Origin: an uncultured Clostridia bacterium
Lineage (GTDB): Bacteria > Bacillota > Clostridia > Oscillospirales > Ruminococcaceae
Direction: 5' to 3'
Length of the DNA: 64,000 nucleotides
Assembly: GCA_945829235.1 (NCBI GenBank)
Contig: CALZUA010000004.1
Span: forward strand, 1 to 64,000
The stretch's first letter is position 1. Each line of letters opens with the position of its first letter. This document shows, one piece after another, positions 47,718-57,880 of the stretch. The notes beneath the pieces are model-generated. The model was not told the DNA's origin and did no database searches. It saw only the letters and a program-made list of their open reading frames with translations. Both the position numbers and the translations under genes were made by a program.

Positions 47718-47917
47718 CCAAGCACCGCGAACCTTGCCGGAGGACTTGCCGAGCTTGCGATTTCACCGAATTGAATATGCCGTAAATCTGCGCGGCTTTT
47801 CGCAAAAACGCGGGCTTTTGGCTTCGCTGAAAACGGGAAACGAGCGATAAACTTTTTTGTTTTTTCTGCAACCTTTTTCGGAGTTATCGGGTATTATAAG
47901 TAAATCGGAGTTTTATT

Positions 47918-48451
47918 ATGGATTTTTCTCTGAAAACATCGGAGAGCTTTAATGAGGTAATGCGGCACTACTTGCCGATGGTTTACCGAATAGCTTTCAC
48001 GCGCCTTGGAAACGCCGCCGAAGCCGAGGACGCGGCGCAGGACGTTTTTGTGCGTTATTTCAAGGCGGATAAAACCTTTGAATCCGAGGAGCACCGCCGT
48101 GCTTTTCTGATACGTTGCGCGGTTAACCGGGCAAATTCCTATGCAAAAAGTGCCCACTCTCAGCACACCGCCCACACCGATGCTCTCGAAAACCTGCCCG
48201 ACGACGCGCTCCAAACGGGCGACACAACCGCTGATTCCGCTCTGAAAGCCGAGTTGCACCGAGAAGTTCTGGAGGCGGTTATGCGGCTTGCTCCCGATTA
48301 TCGAACGGCGATTTACCTGTTTTATTTCGAGGATATGAGCGTTGCGCAGATTGCCGCGGCAACGCGTTCGCGTGAAAATACCGTAAAATCGCGGCTGTCG
48401 AGAGCACGCGAAAAGCTCAAAGCCGAGCTTTCCGACCTCAATTTTGACTGA
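47918..48451 (+). CDS. ECF-type RNA polymerase sigma factor
   Basis: VYRIAFTRLGNAAEAEDAAQDVFVRYF; DYRTAIYLFYFEDMSVAQIAAATRSRENTVKSRLSRAREKLK. Confidence 0.95.
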   Translation: MDFSLKTSESFNEVMRHYLPMVYRIAFTRLGNAAEAEDAAQDVFVRYFKADKTFESEEHRRAFLIRCAVNRANSYAKSAHSQHTAHTDALENLPDDALQTGDTTADSALKAELHREVLEAVMRLAPDYRTAIYLFYFEDMSVAQIAAATRSRENTVKSRLSRAREKLKAELSDLNFD

Positions 48452-48464
48452 AAGGAGAAATTTT

Positions 48465-49133
48465 ATGAAATTCAGCGAAGAATACAAGTCGGCGATGAAC
48501 GAAATTTCTCCCGATGAACAAACCTCGCGGCGCATTGAAAATGCGGTTATGGAGCGGATTTCCGTTCCCGAAAAGAAGAAAAAGCCGTTTTACGTTTACG
48601 CGGGAGCGCTTTCGGGCGCGGCGGCTTGCATAGCGGTTTTGTGCGTTGTGCTGATTAACGTCAACTCGGGCGGCTTGGAGAACAACTCCGGCGGCATAGC
48701 TCTTGCACCATCGAGCAACTATGCCAATAAAGCGGAGGCAAGTGTTGCTGATACGGCGGAAAGCGCGCCGACGGATAACGCAAAGGACATTGTCAACGAG
48801 TACCAGTCCGCGGCGGGAAGCTCGGGACTTGAAGCTCCTGCGACACCCGCGGCTTCGGACAGCGAAAACCGTAGCTCCCAGCCCCAAGACGACACTGCCG
48901 TGCAGGAGTACACGATAACGTTTTTGCCCGGCGGCGCGGTTATTCTCGAGGGCGACAATTTTCACGCGGAATTTCGCTCAAACAGCACGGTAACGCACTT
49001 TGTAAAGCCTCAACAAGACCTTTCCCGCGCGAAAACGGTTGACGGTGAGCTTTACCGAATTCGCCTCGAAAGCAACTATCTGTACATTTTCGAGGACGAC
49101 TTGCAGACCGCGGAGTGTTACAAACTCGTTTAA
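48465..49133 (+). CDS. Probable membrane-anchored anti-sigma factor
   Basis: Directly downstream of ECF sigma; N-terminal cytosolic region, one TM, extracytoplasmic low-complexity region. Confidence 0.7.
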   Translation: MKFSEEYKSAMNEISPDEQTSRRIENAVMERISVPEKKKKPFYVYAGALSGAAACIAVLCVVLINVNSGGLENNSGGIALAPSSNYANKAEASVADTAESAPTDNAKDIVNEYQSAAGSSGLEAPATPAASDSENRSSQPQDDTAVQEYTITFLPGGAVILEGDNFHAEFRSNSTVTHFVKPQQDLSRAKTVDGELYRIRLESNYLYIFEDDLQTAECYKLV

Positions 49134-49148
49134 TTTCAAAAAACAAAA

Positions 49149-49170
49149 CGGAGCCGGTCAAGGCTCCGTA
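49149..49170. terminator. Terminator hairpin overlapping aroK 3' end
   Basis: ACGGAGCC-GGTCAA-GGCTCCGT + T-rich. Confidence 0.7.
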
Positions 49171-49673
49171 TTTTTCTGCTCGGAGAAGCGAACCAGCTTC
49201 GCGATTTCCATAGTAATAGTTTTGTCGCGCGCGTTGCCGTTCACCATAAACGTGCTGTTGCGCTTGTAAATCACGCTCCGCTTGTCGTACAGCTCGTTCA
49301 GTTGCTCTTTCGTGTTTTTCACCACAAGCGGGCGATTTTTGTCGCCCTGAATACGGCGGTAGCACTCCTCAAACGACGTGTTGATGTACACGGAAATTCC
49401 GCTTTCCCGTGCGTAACGCGCCGTTTCATCGTTAATCAGCGCGCCGCCGCCCGTTGCCACAACACACCCGTTTGCAAGCTCACGGATATATTTCGCTTCA
49501 AGCTCGCGGAAATGCGGTTCGCCGAATTTGTCGAAAATTTCGGGAATAGTCATCTTTTCCGCGTTCACAATATATTTGTCAAGGTCGATAAAGTTCATCG
49601 AAAGCGCCTTCGCCAACATTCGCCCGATGTGACTTTTCCCACAACCCATAAACCCGCATAAATACACGCTCAT
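49158..49673 (-). CDS. aroK: Shikimate kinase
   Basis: VYLCGFMGCGKSHIGRMLAKAL, FIDLDKYI, FRELEAKYIREL, VATGGGALI. Confidence 0.95.
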   Translation of the reverse strand: MSVYLCGFMGCGKSHIGRMLAKALSMNFIDLDKYIVNAEKMTIPEIFDKFGEPHFRELEAKYIRELANGCVVATGGGALINDETARYARESGISVYINTSFEECYRRIQGDKNRPLVVKNTKEQLNELYDKRSVIYKRNSTFMVNGNARDKTITMEIAKLVRFSEQKNTEP

Positions 49674-50500
49674 ATTAAGTTCTCCATATCGATAATCAGT
49701 TTATCGATATCTTCTTTATTGAATTTCGCGCCATACCAGATTTCGTGCGCGGCAACCGCCTGCAAAACCAGCATCGCCATACCGTTCAAGCCTTTTTTGC
49801 CCTTTGCACGAGCGGTTTTCACGAGCAGGGTTTCCTTCGGGTTATAAATCACGTCAAAAACGTAGTCGAACTTTGCGACAGCTTCCTCGGTGCACGGCAT
49901 TCTGTCGGTTTTCGGGAACATTCCCACGGGCGTTGCGTTTATCAGCAAATCGCCGCCGTCCGTTTCTTCAAGGCAACCGCTCTCGATAACCGAGATTTTC
50001 ACCGCGGCATCGGGATTCTGCGCCTTTATCTCCTCGACAACCTTTTCTGCAAGCGGCAAATCGCTTTTCAGCGCGGCAATTGTAAGCTCTGCGCCCTCAA
50101 GTGCCGCTTCAATGCAAATCATTCTTCCAACGCCGCCACAACCGATAACCGTAACCTTTGAACCCAGCGTTGCGCCGAGCAGTTCAATTGACTTTGTGAA
50201 GCCGATAACGTCGGTGTTGTAGCCGACCTTTTCGCCGCCTTTAACGCAGTTTACCGACTGATAACGCTTCGCGCCCTCGGACAGCTCCGCGCAGTAATCG
50301 ATAATCGCAACCTTGTGCGGAATTGTGACGTTAATTCCCGCGAACTCGTCCAGAAACGCGTATTTCCCCGAAAGCTCCTCGGGCGCGATATCGTTGAGCG
50401 AGTATTCGGCGGGTTTGCCCGACAGCTCAAATAAGCGCGTGTGAATTTGCGGTGAGAGGGAGTGTCCGAGCGGGTGACCGATTAAGCAGTATTTGTTCAT
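49670..50500 (-). CDS. aroE: Shikimate dehydrogenase
   Basis: CLIGHPLGHSLSPQIH, GINVTIPHKVAIIDYC, VNCVKGGEKVGYNTDVIGF, INATPVGMFPKTD. Confidence 0.95.
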   Translation of the reverse strand: MNKYCLIGHPLGHSLSPQIHTRLFELSGKPAEYSLNDIAPEELSGKYAFLDEFAGINVTIPHKVAIIDYCAELSEGAKRYQSVNCVKGGEKVGYNTDVIGFTKSIELLGATLGSKVTVIGCGGVGRMICIEAALEGAELTIAALKSDLPLAEKVVEEIKAQNPDAAVKISVIESGCLEETDGGDLLINATPVGMFPKTDRMPCTEEAVAKFDYVFDVIYNPKETLLVKTARAKGKKGLNGMAMLVLQAVAAHEIWYGAKFNKEDIDKLIIDMENLI

Positions 50501-50501
50501 A

Positions 50502-51428
50502 TTATTCTCCTTTAACAGAGGCAAGCGCCTTTTCAAGCGATTCGAGGTTTTCGATATTCGCGAAAACAACGCCCTTGAGTGTTTTTCTAACCAAACCTGT
50601 CAATACTTTATTCGGACCGAGCTCGATAAACGTATCAATTCCCGCGCTCTGCATAGCGTTCAGCTCGTCCACAAATTTCACAGGTGAGCAGATATGCGCC
50701 GCGAGATAGCTCGGCATATCGGAAAAGTCCTCGAGCTTTTTGCCGTAAAGGTTTGCGTAAAAATCGCACTTCGGCGCGCTGAACGTGAAATCCTTGATTG
50801 CCGCCTCAAACTCGTCCGCCGCGCTCTGCATCATTTTCGTGTGGAAAGCCGCTGAAACCGCAAGCTTAACCGAGCGTTTTCCCATTTCGGTGAACTTTGC
50901 GATTGCTTCGTCAACGGCGGATTGTTCTCCGGCAATAACCGTCTGAACAGGCGAGTTGTAGTTCGCGGGAGCAAGAAAGCCGTTTACCTCGCCGCAGATT
51001 TTGTCGATGGTTTCGTTGTCAGCGCCGATAATCGCCGCCATAGCGCCGGTTGAGTTCTCGGCGGCTTTTGCCATAGCCTCGCTACGGAGCTTGATTGCCT
51101 TGAAAGCGTCCTCGAGCGTCAACATACCGCTTGCGTACATCGCCGCGTATTCACCGAGAGAGTGCCCCGCAACCGCTTCGCAGTCCAGCCCGTTTTCACG
51201 AGCCGCGCAAAGCGACAAAAGCGAAGCCGTGAAAATCGCGGGCTGTGAAAGACGCGTCTGAGCAAGCTCCTCGGCAGTCGAATTTGCGAGCTTGTCCTTC
51301 AGGTCAAAGCCCAAGATGTCCGAGCCGCACTCGAGGATTTCCTTCGCAGGTGTGAATTTTTCCGCCAAATCCAGCCCCATTCCCTGATACTGCGAGCCTT
51401 GTCCCGAAAATAAAAATGCCTTTTTCAT
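50502..51428 (-). CDS. fabD: Malonyl CoA-acyl carrier protein transacylase
   Basis: AFLFSGQGSQYQGMG, AGHSLGEYAAMYASG, AAFHTKMM. Confidence 0.96.
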   Translation of the reverse strand: MKKAFLFSGQGSQYQGMGLDLAEKFTPAKEILECGSDILGFDLKDKLANSTAEELAQTRLSQPAIFTASLLSLCAARENGLDCEAVAGHSLGEYAAMYASGMLTLEDAFKAIKLRSEAMAKAAENSTGAMAAIIGADNETIDKICGEVNGFLAPANYNSPVQTVIAGEQSAVDEAIAKFTEMGKRSVKLAVSAAFHTKMMQSAADEFEAAIKDFTFSAPKCDFYANLYGKKLEDFSDMPSYLAAHICSPVKFVDELNAMQSAGIDTFIELGPNKVLTGLVRKTLKGVVFANIENLESLEKALASVKGE

Positions 51429-51480
51429 AATAAAATTTTTCCTTTCCTCGGCGTTTTGCCGTTTAATTTCAACTTTCTAC

Positions 51481-51531
51481 TTGACAAATTACACAAAATA
51501 GGGTAAAATAATAATGTATTGTTATTTTGTG
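51481..51531 (+). promoter_or_regulatory. Promoter TTGACA-17-TAAAAT of the fab operon with 9-bp IR CACAAAATA (51492-51500)/TATTTTGTG (51523-51531) bracketing the -10
   Basis: Direct reading. Confidence 0.7.
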
Positions 51532-51640
51532 GAACATTCTCAGACTGTTGAAAATCCGGCGTATGTCTGAAGGCAGTTCTTATCAACAAGTTGTGTTATT
51601 ATTATACAATATTTTTAAAATAAAATCAAGGAGATTTTTG

Positions 51641-52639
51641 ATGAGCGGACTAGAAATTGTAGGAACAGGAAGTTATTTCCCCGAATTTGTTGCCGATAAC
51701 GACAAGTTTTCGGAAATTCTCGACACCTCGGACGAGTGGATTTTCCCGAGAACGGGTATCAAACAGCGCCACATCGCCGTGGATATGCCGAATTATGCGA
51801 TGGGCGTGAATGCCGCGAAAAACGCGCTTGAAAACGCGGGAATGTCCGCGGAGGAGATTGACCTCATTATCGTTTCAACCTGCACGCCCGATTTCTTCTA
51901 TCCCGCGATGTCTTGTCTGATACAGAAGCATATCGGCGCGAAGAACGCGTCCTGCTTCGATGTGAACAGCGCCTGCACGGGTTTTATCACGGCGGTTGAT
52001 ATCGCGCACAAGTTCCTCGAAACCGGCGCACACAAAAACGTGCTCGTTGTAGCAAGCGAAAAGCTCTCCGCTCAACAGGACTACACCGACAGAGCCTCCT
52101 GCATTCTTTTCGGCGACGCGGCGGGAGCGGTTGTTTTGAGGAAGAGCGAGAAGAAGTTCAGCTCGTTTATGGGCGCGGAGGGCGACGAGTTTGAGGCGCT
52201 TTACTGCAAGGTTCACTACGAGAGCAACTGCCCGTTTTATGATAAGGAGAAGGACTACTACAACAACTGCTTCGACACGTTTGCGAAGCAGAATTATCTC
52301 GTTCAGGACGGAAAAGCGGTGTATAAATTCGCAGTAAACGCGATGTCAAATGCGGTGAGCGTTGTTGCGAAGGATTTCGGGATTTCGCCCGAGGCGCTGG
52401 ATTTGGTTATCCCGCATCAGGCAAATCTTCGCATTATCGCCAAAGCAACCGAGCTTCTCGGAATTTCATCTGATAAAGTTTACACGAACATTGAGTATAT
52501 GGGAAATGTTTCGAGCGCTTGTATTCCCGTGGCGCTGGACGAGCTTAACCGTGCCGGCAGAGTCAAGAAGGGTATGAAGCTCTGTATGGTCGGCTTCGGC
52601 GCGGGACTTACATTCGGTTCTATAATAATGGAAGTTTAA
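51641..52639 (+). CDS. fabH: 3-oxoacyl-ACP synthase III
   Basis: IVGTGSYFPEFVADNDKFSEILDTSDEWIFPRTGIKQRH, DVNSACTGFITAVDIA, VIPHQANLRII. Confidence 0.96.
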   Translation: MSGLEIVGTGSYFPEFVADNDKFSEILDTSDEWIFPRTGIKQRHIAVDMPNYAMGVNAAKNALENAGMSAEEIDLIIVSTCTPDFFYPAMSCLIQKHIGAKNASCFDVNSACTGFITAVDIAHKFLETGAHKNVLVVASEKLSAQQDYTDRASCILFGDAAGAVVLRKSEKKFSSFMGAEGDEFEALYCKVHYESNCPFYDKEKDYYNNCFDTFAKQNYLVQDGKAVYKFAVNAMSNAVSVVAKDFGISPEALDLVIPHQANLRIIAKATELLGISSDKVYTNIEYMGNVSSACIPVALDELNRAGRVKKGMKLCMVGFGAGLTFGSIIMEV

Positions 52640-52671
52640 GATATATTAAATAATGTAGAAGGGGTTAAACT

Positions 52672-53403
52672 ATGAGTAAAACTGCAATTATCACAGGTTC
52701 GGGTAGAGGAATAGGCGCGGCGATTGCAAAACGTCTTGCAAAGGACGGATTTGATATCGTCATAAACGAGCTTTCTGCCGAGGCAGGCGAACAAACCGCC
52801 GAGGAGTGCCGTGCGCTCGGAGTAAAAGCGAGCGTTTACGCGTGCGATGTTTCAAACTACGCTCAGTGCGAGGAAATGGTGAAGAAGGTCAAGGAAGAAT
52901 TCGGCACGATTGACGTTCTCGTCAACAACGCGGGCATCACCCGCGACGGTCTGCTCCTCAGAATGAGCGAGGAAACCTACGACGATGTTATCAGAATTAA
53001 CCAGAAATCCGTGTTCAATATGACAAAGCTGGTTGGCGCGGTTATGCTCCGCCAAAAGGGCGGAAGTATCGTAAATCTCGCGTCCGTTGCCGGTCTTTAC
53101 GGAAACCCCGGTCAGATGAACTATTCCGCTTCAAAGGGCGCGGTTATCGCGATGACAAAGACTTCCGCTAAGGAACTCGGTTCGCGCGGTATTCGCGTAA
53201 ACGCGGTAGCTCCCGGCTTTATCAGCACGCCGATGACCGACAAGCTCACCGATGAGCAGAAAAACGCTATTCTTGCGCAGATTGCCATGAAGCGCTACGG
53301 CACGGCAGACGAGGTTGCAAATGTTGTCGCGTTCCTCTGCGGCGAGCAGTCGTCCTATGTAACGGGGCAGATTGTTGAAATCAGCGGCGGATTAAGTATG
53401 TGA
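52672..53403 (+). CDS. fabG: 3-oxoacyl-ACP reductase
   Basis: TGSGRGIGAAIAKRLAKDG, VNNAGITRDGLLLRMSEE, YSASKGAVIAMTKTSAKEL. Confidence 0.96.
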   Translation: MSKTAIITGSGRGIGAAIAKRLAKDGFDIVINELSAEAGEQTAEECRALGVKASVYACDVSNYAQCEEMVKKVKEEFGTIDVLVNNAGITRDGLLLRMSEETYDDVIRINQKSVFNMTKLVGAVMLRQKGGSIVNLASVAGLYGNPGQMNYSASKGAVIAMTKTSAKELGSRGIRVNAVAPGFISTPMTDKLTDEQKNAILAQIAMKRYGTADEVANVVAFLCGEQSSYVTGQIVEISGGLSM

Positions 53404-53419
53404 GAAATTCGGAGGAAGT

Positions 53420-54661
53420 ATGGATAGAAGAGTTGTAATAACAGGTTTGGGGTGCGTTACTCCTTGCGGAAACTCGCCCGAGGAGCTTTGGAACAGCCTT
53501 TTGGAAGGCAAGCACGGCTTTGAGCTTGCACCGTGGTTTCCCGACCAGGAGCCCGATAATCTGAACGTTGTCGCGAGAGTCAAGAACTTTGACCCGACAA
53601 CCGTTATTGATAAGAAAGAGGTTCGCAGAAGCGACGTTATCACGCAGTACGCGGTTTTCTGCGCGGACCAGGCTCTCAAGGACGCGGGAACCGATTTGAA
53701 GGATATCGACCCGTTCAGAGTGGGTTGCGTTATCGGAAGCGGCATCGGCGGCATCGAAACGACCTATGAGGAAATGTACAATTACCGCGAGAAGGGCAAC
53801 AAGCGCGTTTCCGTGTTCACGATAACCAAGATGATTGGAAATATGGCGGCGGGAACGGTTGCCATCAAGTTCGGCTTCAAAGGCTCGAATTTCTGCGTTA
53901 CCACGGCTTGCGCTACGGGCACGCAGTCAATCGGCGAGGCTTTCAGAATGATTAAGCACGGCTACCTTGACGCGGCGCTTGCGGGCGGCACGGAACACGC
54001 AGATATCGGCTTCTGCCTCGCCTCGTTCAACAATATGAAGGCAATCACGCGCTCTCAGGACGTGGATAAGGCTTCTATCCCGTTTGACGCGGAGAGAAGC
54101 GGATTTGTTCTCGGCGATGGTTGTGGAATTGTTGTTCTCGAGGAGTACGATCACGCAAAGGCGCGCGGAGCGAAGATTTACGCGGAAATCAAGGGCTACG
54201 GCTCAACCTGCGACGCTTTCCACGAAACAAGCCCCGACCCCGAGGGAGCGGGCGGCGCACAAGCGATGCGGCTTGCTGTTGAGGAAGCGGGGATACCGTT
54301 TGAGCAGGTAAACTATATCAACGCGCACGGCACTTCCACTCACATGAACGATATGACCGAAACCAAGGCTATTAAGGCGGCTTTCGGTGAACACGCGAAG
54401 AATATCGCGATAAACTCCACAAAGTCGATGACGGGACACCTTCTCGGTGCGGCGGGAGGCGTTGAGGCGATTGTCACGGCGCTCTCCGTCAAGAACGGCA
54501 AGGTTCACCGCACGCTCGGACTGAAAAACCCCGACCCCGAGTGCGACCTCGATTATGTTGTTGAGGGAACACGCGAGATGAAGGTAACCGCGGCACTCAG
54601 CAACTCGCTCGGCTTCGGCGGTCACAACGGCTGTATCTGCCTTGTCCCTGTTGAGGATTAA
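53420..54661 (+). CDS. fabF: 3-oxoacyl-ACP synthase II
   Basis: RRVVITGLGCVTPCGNS, TTACATGTQSIGEAFRMI, NAHGTSTHMND, KSMTGHLLGAAGGVEAI. Confidence 0.97.
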   Translation: MDRRVVITGLGCVTPCGNSPEELWNSLLEGKHGFELAPWFPDQEPDNLNVVARVKNFDPTTVIDKKEVRRSDVITQYAVFCADQALKDAGTDLKDIDPFRVGCVIGSGIGGIETTYEEMYNYREKGNKRVSVFTITKMIGNMAAGTVAIKFGFKGSNFCVTTACATGTQSIGEAFRMIKHGYLDAALAGGTEHADIGFCLASFNNMKAITRSQDVDKASIPFDAERSGFVLGDGCGIVVLEEYDHAKARGAKIYAEIKGYGSTCDAFHETSPDPEGAGGAQAMRLAVEEAGIPFEQVNYINAHGTSTHMNDMTETKAIKAAFGEHAKNIAINSTKSMTGHLLGAAGGVEAIVTALSVKNGKVHRTLGLKNPDPECDLDYVVEGTREMKVTAALSNSLGFGGHNGCICLVPVED

Positions 54662-54688
54662 CGACAACTGAATTTCGGAGGATTTATA

Positions 54689-55177
54689 ATGAGTACAAAG
54701 GAAAAAATAATCACACCCATCGAGGACACCGTGGAGTGCGTTGAGGCGCTTGCGAAAATCGTCAAGGAGAACAAGCTCTCCAAAATCAAAATCAGCACAG
54801 AGGTTATTGATATCGTAATCGAGGGCGAGTGCCGTCCCGTGCCGCCCGTTATGCCCGCGATGCCGCCGATGGGAATGCCCGCAATGCCTGCGCCCGCCGG
54901 AAGCGCTCCTGCGGCAAGCGCAAAGCCTGTTGAAGAAGCAAAGGGCAACATCATCACCTCTCCGATTGTCGGCACGTTTTACTCGTCACCCGCTCCCGAG
55001 AAGCCTGCTTATGTTAAGGTTGGCGACAGCGTAAACGCGGGCGATGTTGTGTGCATTATTGAGAGTATGAAGCTGATGAACGAGATTAACAGCGAGTTTT
55101 CGGGCAAGGTTGCCGAAATTTACGTCAACAACGGCGAGCCTGTCGAGTTCGGACAGAAGCTGATGAGAATTGAATAA
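54689..55177 (+). CDS. accB: Acetyl-CoA carboxylase biotin carboxyl carrier protein
   Basis: [40 protein letters not shown]. Confidence 0.96.
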   Translation: MSTKEKIITPIEDTVECVEALAKIVKENKLSKIKISTEVIDIVIEGECRPVPPVMPAMPPMGMPAMPAPAGSAPAASAKPVEEAKGNIITSPIVGTFYSSPAPEKPAYVKVGDSVNAGDVVCIIESMKLMNEINSEFSGKVAEIYVNNGEPVEFGQKLMRIE

Positions 55178-55186
55178 GGAGCGGCT

Positions 55187-55627
55187 ATGACTTTAAATCT
55201 TGAGCAAATCAAAGAAATTATCCCTCATCGCGACCCGTTTTTGCTTATCGATGAGGTAACCGAGCTTGAACCGGGCGTTCGCGTTACTGCGAAAAAGTAC
55301 CTCAAGCCCGATGAATACTGGTTTAAGGGGCATTTCCCCGGACAGCCCGTAACTCCCGGCGTGCTGATGATTGAGATGCTCGCGCAAGCGGGAGCAGTCT
55401 GCGCGCTTTCCCTCCCCGAGAACAAGGGCAAAATCGCGTTCTTTGCGGGTATCGACAAGGCGCGTTTCAGAGGACAGGTTCTCCCGGGCGACACGCTCGA
55501 GCTGTCGGTTGAGATGACCGAGCAGAGAGGTCCTATCGGCTTCGGAAAAGCCGTTGCCAAGGTGAATGGCAAGAAAGTCGTTACCGCAGAGATTTCCTTC
55601 GCGGTTGCCGAGCCCAAGTCCGAATAA
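55187..55627 (+). CDS. fabZ: 3-hydroxyacyl-ACP dehydratase
   Basis: IKEIIPHRDPFLLIDEV, WFKGHFPGQPVTPGVLMIEMLAQAGAV. Confidence 0.97.
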   Translation: MTLNLEQIKEIIPHRDPFLLIDEVTELEPGVRVTAKKYLKPDEYWFKGHFPGQPVTPGVLMIEMLAQAGAVCALSLPENKGKIAFFAGIDKARFRGQVLPGDTLELSVEMTEQRGPIGFGKAVAKVNGKKVVTAEISFAVAEPKSE

Positions 55628-55645
55628 TTGTTGGGAGTAGACGGA

Positions 55646-56995
55646 ATGTTTAATAAAATACTTATCGCAAATCGCGGAGAAATTGCCATTCGCATAATGA
55701 GAGCCTGCCGCGAGCTTGGAATAAAGACGGTCGCGGTGTACTCCGAGGCGGACAAATCCGCTCTTCACGCGCAGATTGCCGACGAAGCAATTTGTATAGG
55801 TCCCGCGGCGTCAAAGGACAGCTACCTCAACACAAAGGCAATTCTCGCCGCTTGTGAAATCACTCACGCCGAGGCAATTCACCCGGGCTTCGGGTTCTTG
55901 TCCGAAAACGCGGATTTTGCACGCTTGTGTGAAAAGTGCGGGATTGCCTTCATCGGTCCTACCGGCGACATTATGGACGCAATGGGCGACAAGGCGAGTG
56001 CAAAGCAGACGATGAAAAACGCGGGAGTGCCTGTAATTCCCGGCTCGGACGGTGTTGTGCCTACTCTCGAAAAGGCTTATGAGCTTTGCCGCGAAATCGG
56101 TTATCCCGTGATGCTGAAGGCTTCGGCAGGCGGCGGCGGACGCGGTATCCGTCTTGTCAACACCGAGGACGAGCTTGAGAGCAACTTCCTCACGGCAAGC
56201 AAGGAAGCGCTCGATTTCTTCGGAAACGGCGATATCTACATCGAGAAATTCCTCGTAAATCCGCGCCACATCGAGTTCCAGCTCCTTGCGGACAACTACG
56301 GAAATGTCGTTCACCTCGGAGAGCGCGACTGCTCGCTTCAGCGCAGAAACCAGAAGGTTCTCGAGGAAAGCCCCAGCCCGATTATGACCGAGGAGCTTCG
56401 CGAGAAAATGGGAAATGCGGCGGTAAGCGCGGCGAAGGCTTGCGGTTATCGGAACGCGGGTACGATAGAATTTCTTGTGGATAAGGACAAGAATTTCTAT
56501 TTTATGGAAATGAACACGAGAATTCAGGTCGAGCACCCCGTAACCGAGTTTGTCACGGGAATTGACCTTGTAAAAGCGCAGATAAGAGTTGCGGCGGGAG
56601 AGCGGCTTTGGTTCTCGCAGAGGGACGTAAAGGTGAGCGGACACGCGATTGAGTGCCGCATTAACGCCGAGGACCCGCGTCACAACTTCCGTCCCTGCCC
56701 CGGAACGATAAATTCGCTTCACGCGCCCGGCGGCTTTAACGTGCGTATCGACAGCGCGGTTTATGCGGGCTACACGATTCCGCCGTATTATGATAGTATG
56801 ATTGCCAAACTGATTGTTCACGGCGGCGACAGGGAAGAAGCGATTATGAAAATGCGCGTTGCCCTCGCAGAGTTTATCATCGGCGGCGTTGAAACCAACA
56901 TTGATTTTCAGCTTCGTTTACTGCGTGACGAGAATTTCGTCAAGGGTGAATTTGACAACGGTTATCTTAACCGAACAAACATTATGGAGGAGTAA
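55646..56995 (+). CDS. accC: Acetyl-CoA carboxylase biotin carboxylase subunit
   Basis: [51 protein letters not shown]. Confidence 0.97.
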   Translation: MFNKILIANRGEIAIRIMRACRELGIKTVAVYSEADKSALHAQIADEAICIGPAASKDSYLNTKAILAACEITHAEAIHPGFGFLSENADFARLCEKCGIAFIGPTGDIMDAMGDKASAKQTMKNAGVPVIPGSDGVVPTLEKAYELCREIGYPVMLKASAGGGGRGIRLVNTEDELESNFLTASKEALDFFGNGDIYIEKFLVNPRHIEFQLLADNYGNVVHLGERDCSLQRRNQKVLEESPSPIMTEELREKMGNAAVSAAKACGYRNAGTIEFLVDKDKNFYFMEMNTRIQVEHPVTEFVTGIDLVKAQIRVAAGERLWFSQRDVKVSGHAIECRINAEDPRHNFRPCPGTINSLHAPGGFNVRIDSAVYAGYTIPPYYDSMIAKLIVHGGDREEAIMKMRVALAEFIIGGVETNIDFQLRLLRDENFVKGEFDNGYLNRTNIMEE

Positions 56996-57001
56996 TCGCC
57001 G

Positions 57002-57880
57002 ATGAATATTGAGGATATGTTCAAGGTCGTCAAGGCGCGTTTCACCGACGATAATCACCAGACCGTACAGGCGGAAAAGGACGTTGAAATCCCACAGGAC
57101 TTGCTGTTCAAATGCCCGCGTTGCGGCGGCGTTTTGTACAATGATGAGTTTGTGAACAATATGAAGGTCTGCCCGAAATGCGGTTATCACGCGCGTTTGA
57201 CGTGGCAGGAGCGACTTGATATGACCGTTGACAAAGACAGCTTCCGCGAGCTTGACGAAAATCTCGTTTCGCTCAACCCGATTGGTTTCCCGCATTATGA
57301 GGAAAAAGTCGCGAAAATGGGCGAGCAGTGCAATATGAAAGAGGCAATCGTCACGGGCGAATGCACAATCCGCGGTTATCGGTGCGTTCTCGGCGTGATG
57401 GACAGCCACTTTATGATGGCGAGTATGGGAAGCGTTGTCGGCGAGAAAATCACCCGCGCATTTGAATACGCAACGGAAAAGGGCTTGCCCGTGATTATGT
57501 TCACGGCTTCGGGCGGCGCGAGAATGCAGGAGGGAATTATCTCGCTAATGCAGATGGCGAAAACCTCGGGTGCCGTTAAACGTCACAACGATGCGGGCGG
57601 GCTGTATGTAACGGTGCTGACCGACCCCACTACGGGCGGTGTACAGGCTTCGTTTGCGAGTCTTGGCGATATTCTGATTGCCGAGCCGAAGGTGCTGATA
57701 GGCTTCGCGGGGCGCAGGGTTATCCAAAACACCGTGAGAACGCGGCTTCCCGATGATTTCCAGTCCGCGGAGTTTCAGATGGAGAGCGGATTGCTGGATA
57801 TGATAGTTGAGCGCGGTATGATGAGAAAAGCGCTCTCGAATATACTTAAGCTTCACGGCTTTCCGAAGGAGGCGCGCTGA
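57002..57880 (+). CDS. accD: Acetyl-CoA carboxylase carboxyltransferase subunit beta
   Basis: CPRCGGVLYNDEFVNNMKVCPKCGYHARL; FTASGGARMQEGIISLMQMAKTS. Confidence 0.96.
   Translation: MNIEDMFKVVKARFTDDNHQTVQAEKDVEIPQDLLFKCPRCGGVLYNDEFVNNMKVCPKCGYHARLTWQERLDMTVDKDSFRELDENLVSLNPIGFPHYEEKVAKMGEQCNMKEAIVTGECTIRGYRCVLGVMDSHFMMASMGSVVGEKITRAFEYATEKGLPVIMFTASGGARMQEGIISLMQMAKTSGAVKRHNDAGGLYVTVLTDPTTGGVQASFASLGDILIAEPKVLIGFAGRRVIQNTVRTRLPDDFQSAEFQMESGLLDMIVERGMMRKALSNILKLHGFPKEAR

Noticed and set aside
55811-56821. 336-aa minus-strand ORF opposite accC
   Set aside because: Antisense shadow of accC.
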